Positions 5,710-6,134 of a stretch of 6,134 nucleotides of DNA are shown in pieces. The notes below the pieces were generated by a model that worked only from the letters and a program-made list of their open reading frames with translations, was not told the DNA's origin and did no database searches. The stretch comes from JBDKGD01 sp964513095. Its GTDB lineage: Bacteria > Patescibacteriota > Minisyncoccia > UBA6257 > 2-01-FULL-56-20. The DNA is taken from positions 1-6,134 of the forward strand of contig CAZELH010000043.1 of NCBI GenBank assembly GCA_964513095.1. The letters run 5' to 3'. Made by a program: the position numbers and the translations under genes. The first letter of the stretch is position 1. Every line of letters starts with the position of its first letter.

Positions 5710-6134
5710 ATGAAAAGCACGAGAATTGTATTTACGGGGGGCGGTACTGGCGGACACGTCTATCCATTAATGGCGGTTGCTGAAGAGATTGAAAAAATCG
5801 CCATTGACGGAAATTTATTTTTAAAACTCTATTATGCGGGTCCGCGCGATCAATTTTCGGCGATTGCGGTAAAAAACGGATTACGGTTTGTTTCTATTAT
5901 CTCAAGTAAAATTCGTCGATACGCCGCACTTGGCAACATCATTGATATTCCAAAATTTTTTATCAGTGTTGTTCAAGCGCTCATAAAGTTATTTTTCATC
6001 ATGCCCGACGCGGTATTTTCAAAAGGAGGCCCAGGATCACTTCCGATTGTATTTGCGGCATGGTGGTATCGCATACCAGTCGTCGTACACGAATCAGATA
6101 GCGTCCCTGGTATTTCCAATCTTTTTTCTTCTCG
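5710..6134 (+). CDS. murG: MurG, lipid II-forming N-acetylglucosaminyltransferase (5' part; cut by window end)
   Basis: MurG transfers GlcNAc from UDP-GlcNAc to lipid I on the inner face of the membrane, making lipid II, the substrate polymerised by FtsW upstream. The first 141 residues are visible, covering the N-terminal acceptor-binding half of this GT-B enzyme (full length usually about 350-370). The glycine-rich loop is TGGGTGGHVYPLMAVAEEI (9-27). Next come YAGPRD (42-47), AVFSKGGPGSLP (101-112, the usual GKGGYxSxP loop) and PVVVHESDSVPGISN (123-137). HESD rather than HEQN is the variant seen in Firmicutes MurG, so it is not a defect. A hydrophobic patch (about 82-97) fits membrane association. 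ATG 5710 places the glycine loop at the normal distance from the N-terminus. The UDP-GlcNAc-binding half lies beyond the window, so intactness cannot be judged. Confidence 0.93.
   Translation, partial: MKSTRIVFTGGGTGGHVYPLMAVAEEIEKIAIDGNLFLKLYYAGPRDQFSAIAVKNGLRFVSIISSKIRRYAALGNIIDIPKFFISVVQALIKLFFIMPDAVFSKGGPGSLPIVFAAWWYRIPVVVHESDSVPGISNLFSS

Noticed and set aside
6073..6123. HESD instead of HEQN in MurG as a lost catalytic residue
   Set aside because: HESDxxPGxxN is the normal Firmicutes-type form of this motif.
1..6134. CRISPR arrays, tRNA/rRNA genes, insertion sequences, phage or defence genes
   Set aside because: I found no repeated spacer-like units, tRNA-like foldable sequence, transposase motifs or terminal repeats; coding density leaves no room for them.

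Overview
The window is a dense, single-strand block of bacterial genes, all on the + strand, with only two short gaps of 50 and 33 bases between coding regions. From left to right it holds the C-terminal end of an unidentified protein, trmD (tRNA m1G37 methyltransferase), a ComEC/Rec2 DNA-uptake channel split into two overlapping genes (membrane channel part, then a membrane-anchored metallo-beta-lactamase part), a D-aminoacylase-like amidohydrolase whose metal-binding residues look lost, ftsW (septal peptidoglycan polymerase), and the 5' part of murG (lipid II synthase), which runs off the right edge.

The likely source is a Candidate Phyla Radiation (Patescibacteria) organism, probably Parcubacteria-like. 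This is inferred from style rather than from a marker gene. Coding is AT-rich with long AAA-lysine runs, and genes overlap by 38, 37, 8 and 4 bases. Convincing Shine-Dalgarno sequences are missing before most starts, TrmD is short, and ComEC is split. A catalytically altered D-aminoacylase relative beside ftsW-murG also fits. The standard bacterial code fits: TAA, TAG and TGA all end genes, and the TGA at 4571-4573 sits in a typical ATGA stop/start overlap, which argues against the TGA-as-glycine lineages (Gracilibacteria, Absconditabacteria).

The window reads as three transcription blocks. Block one (1-3239) is a continuous overlapping run: unknown tail, trmD, comEC channel, comEC nuclease-like part. 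Block two (3290-5676) begins after a 50-base gap with a perfect TATAAT only 7 bases before the ATG, and contains the amidohydrolase and ftsW joined by ATGA. Block three starts with murG, preceded by TATACT 11 bases before its ATG. Both spacings predict transcripts with essentially no leader.

Functionally, FtsW and MurG are consecutive parts of the lipid II pathway: MurG makes lipid II on the inner leaflet and FtsW polymerises it at the septum. The co-transcribed amidohydrolase relative belongs to a family that acts on N-acyl-D-amino acids, so a link to cell-wall D-amino acids is conceivable, but its missing metal ligands argue for a changed or non-catalytic role. I did not find a wholly new system. 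The most unusual items are the remodelled amidohydrolase, the altered catalytic segment of TrmD, the split ComEC and the predicted leaderless starts.
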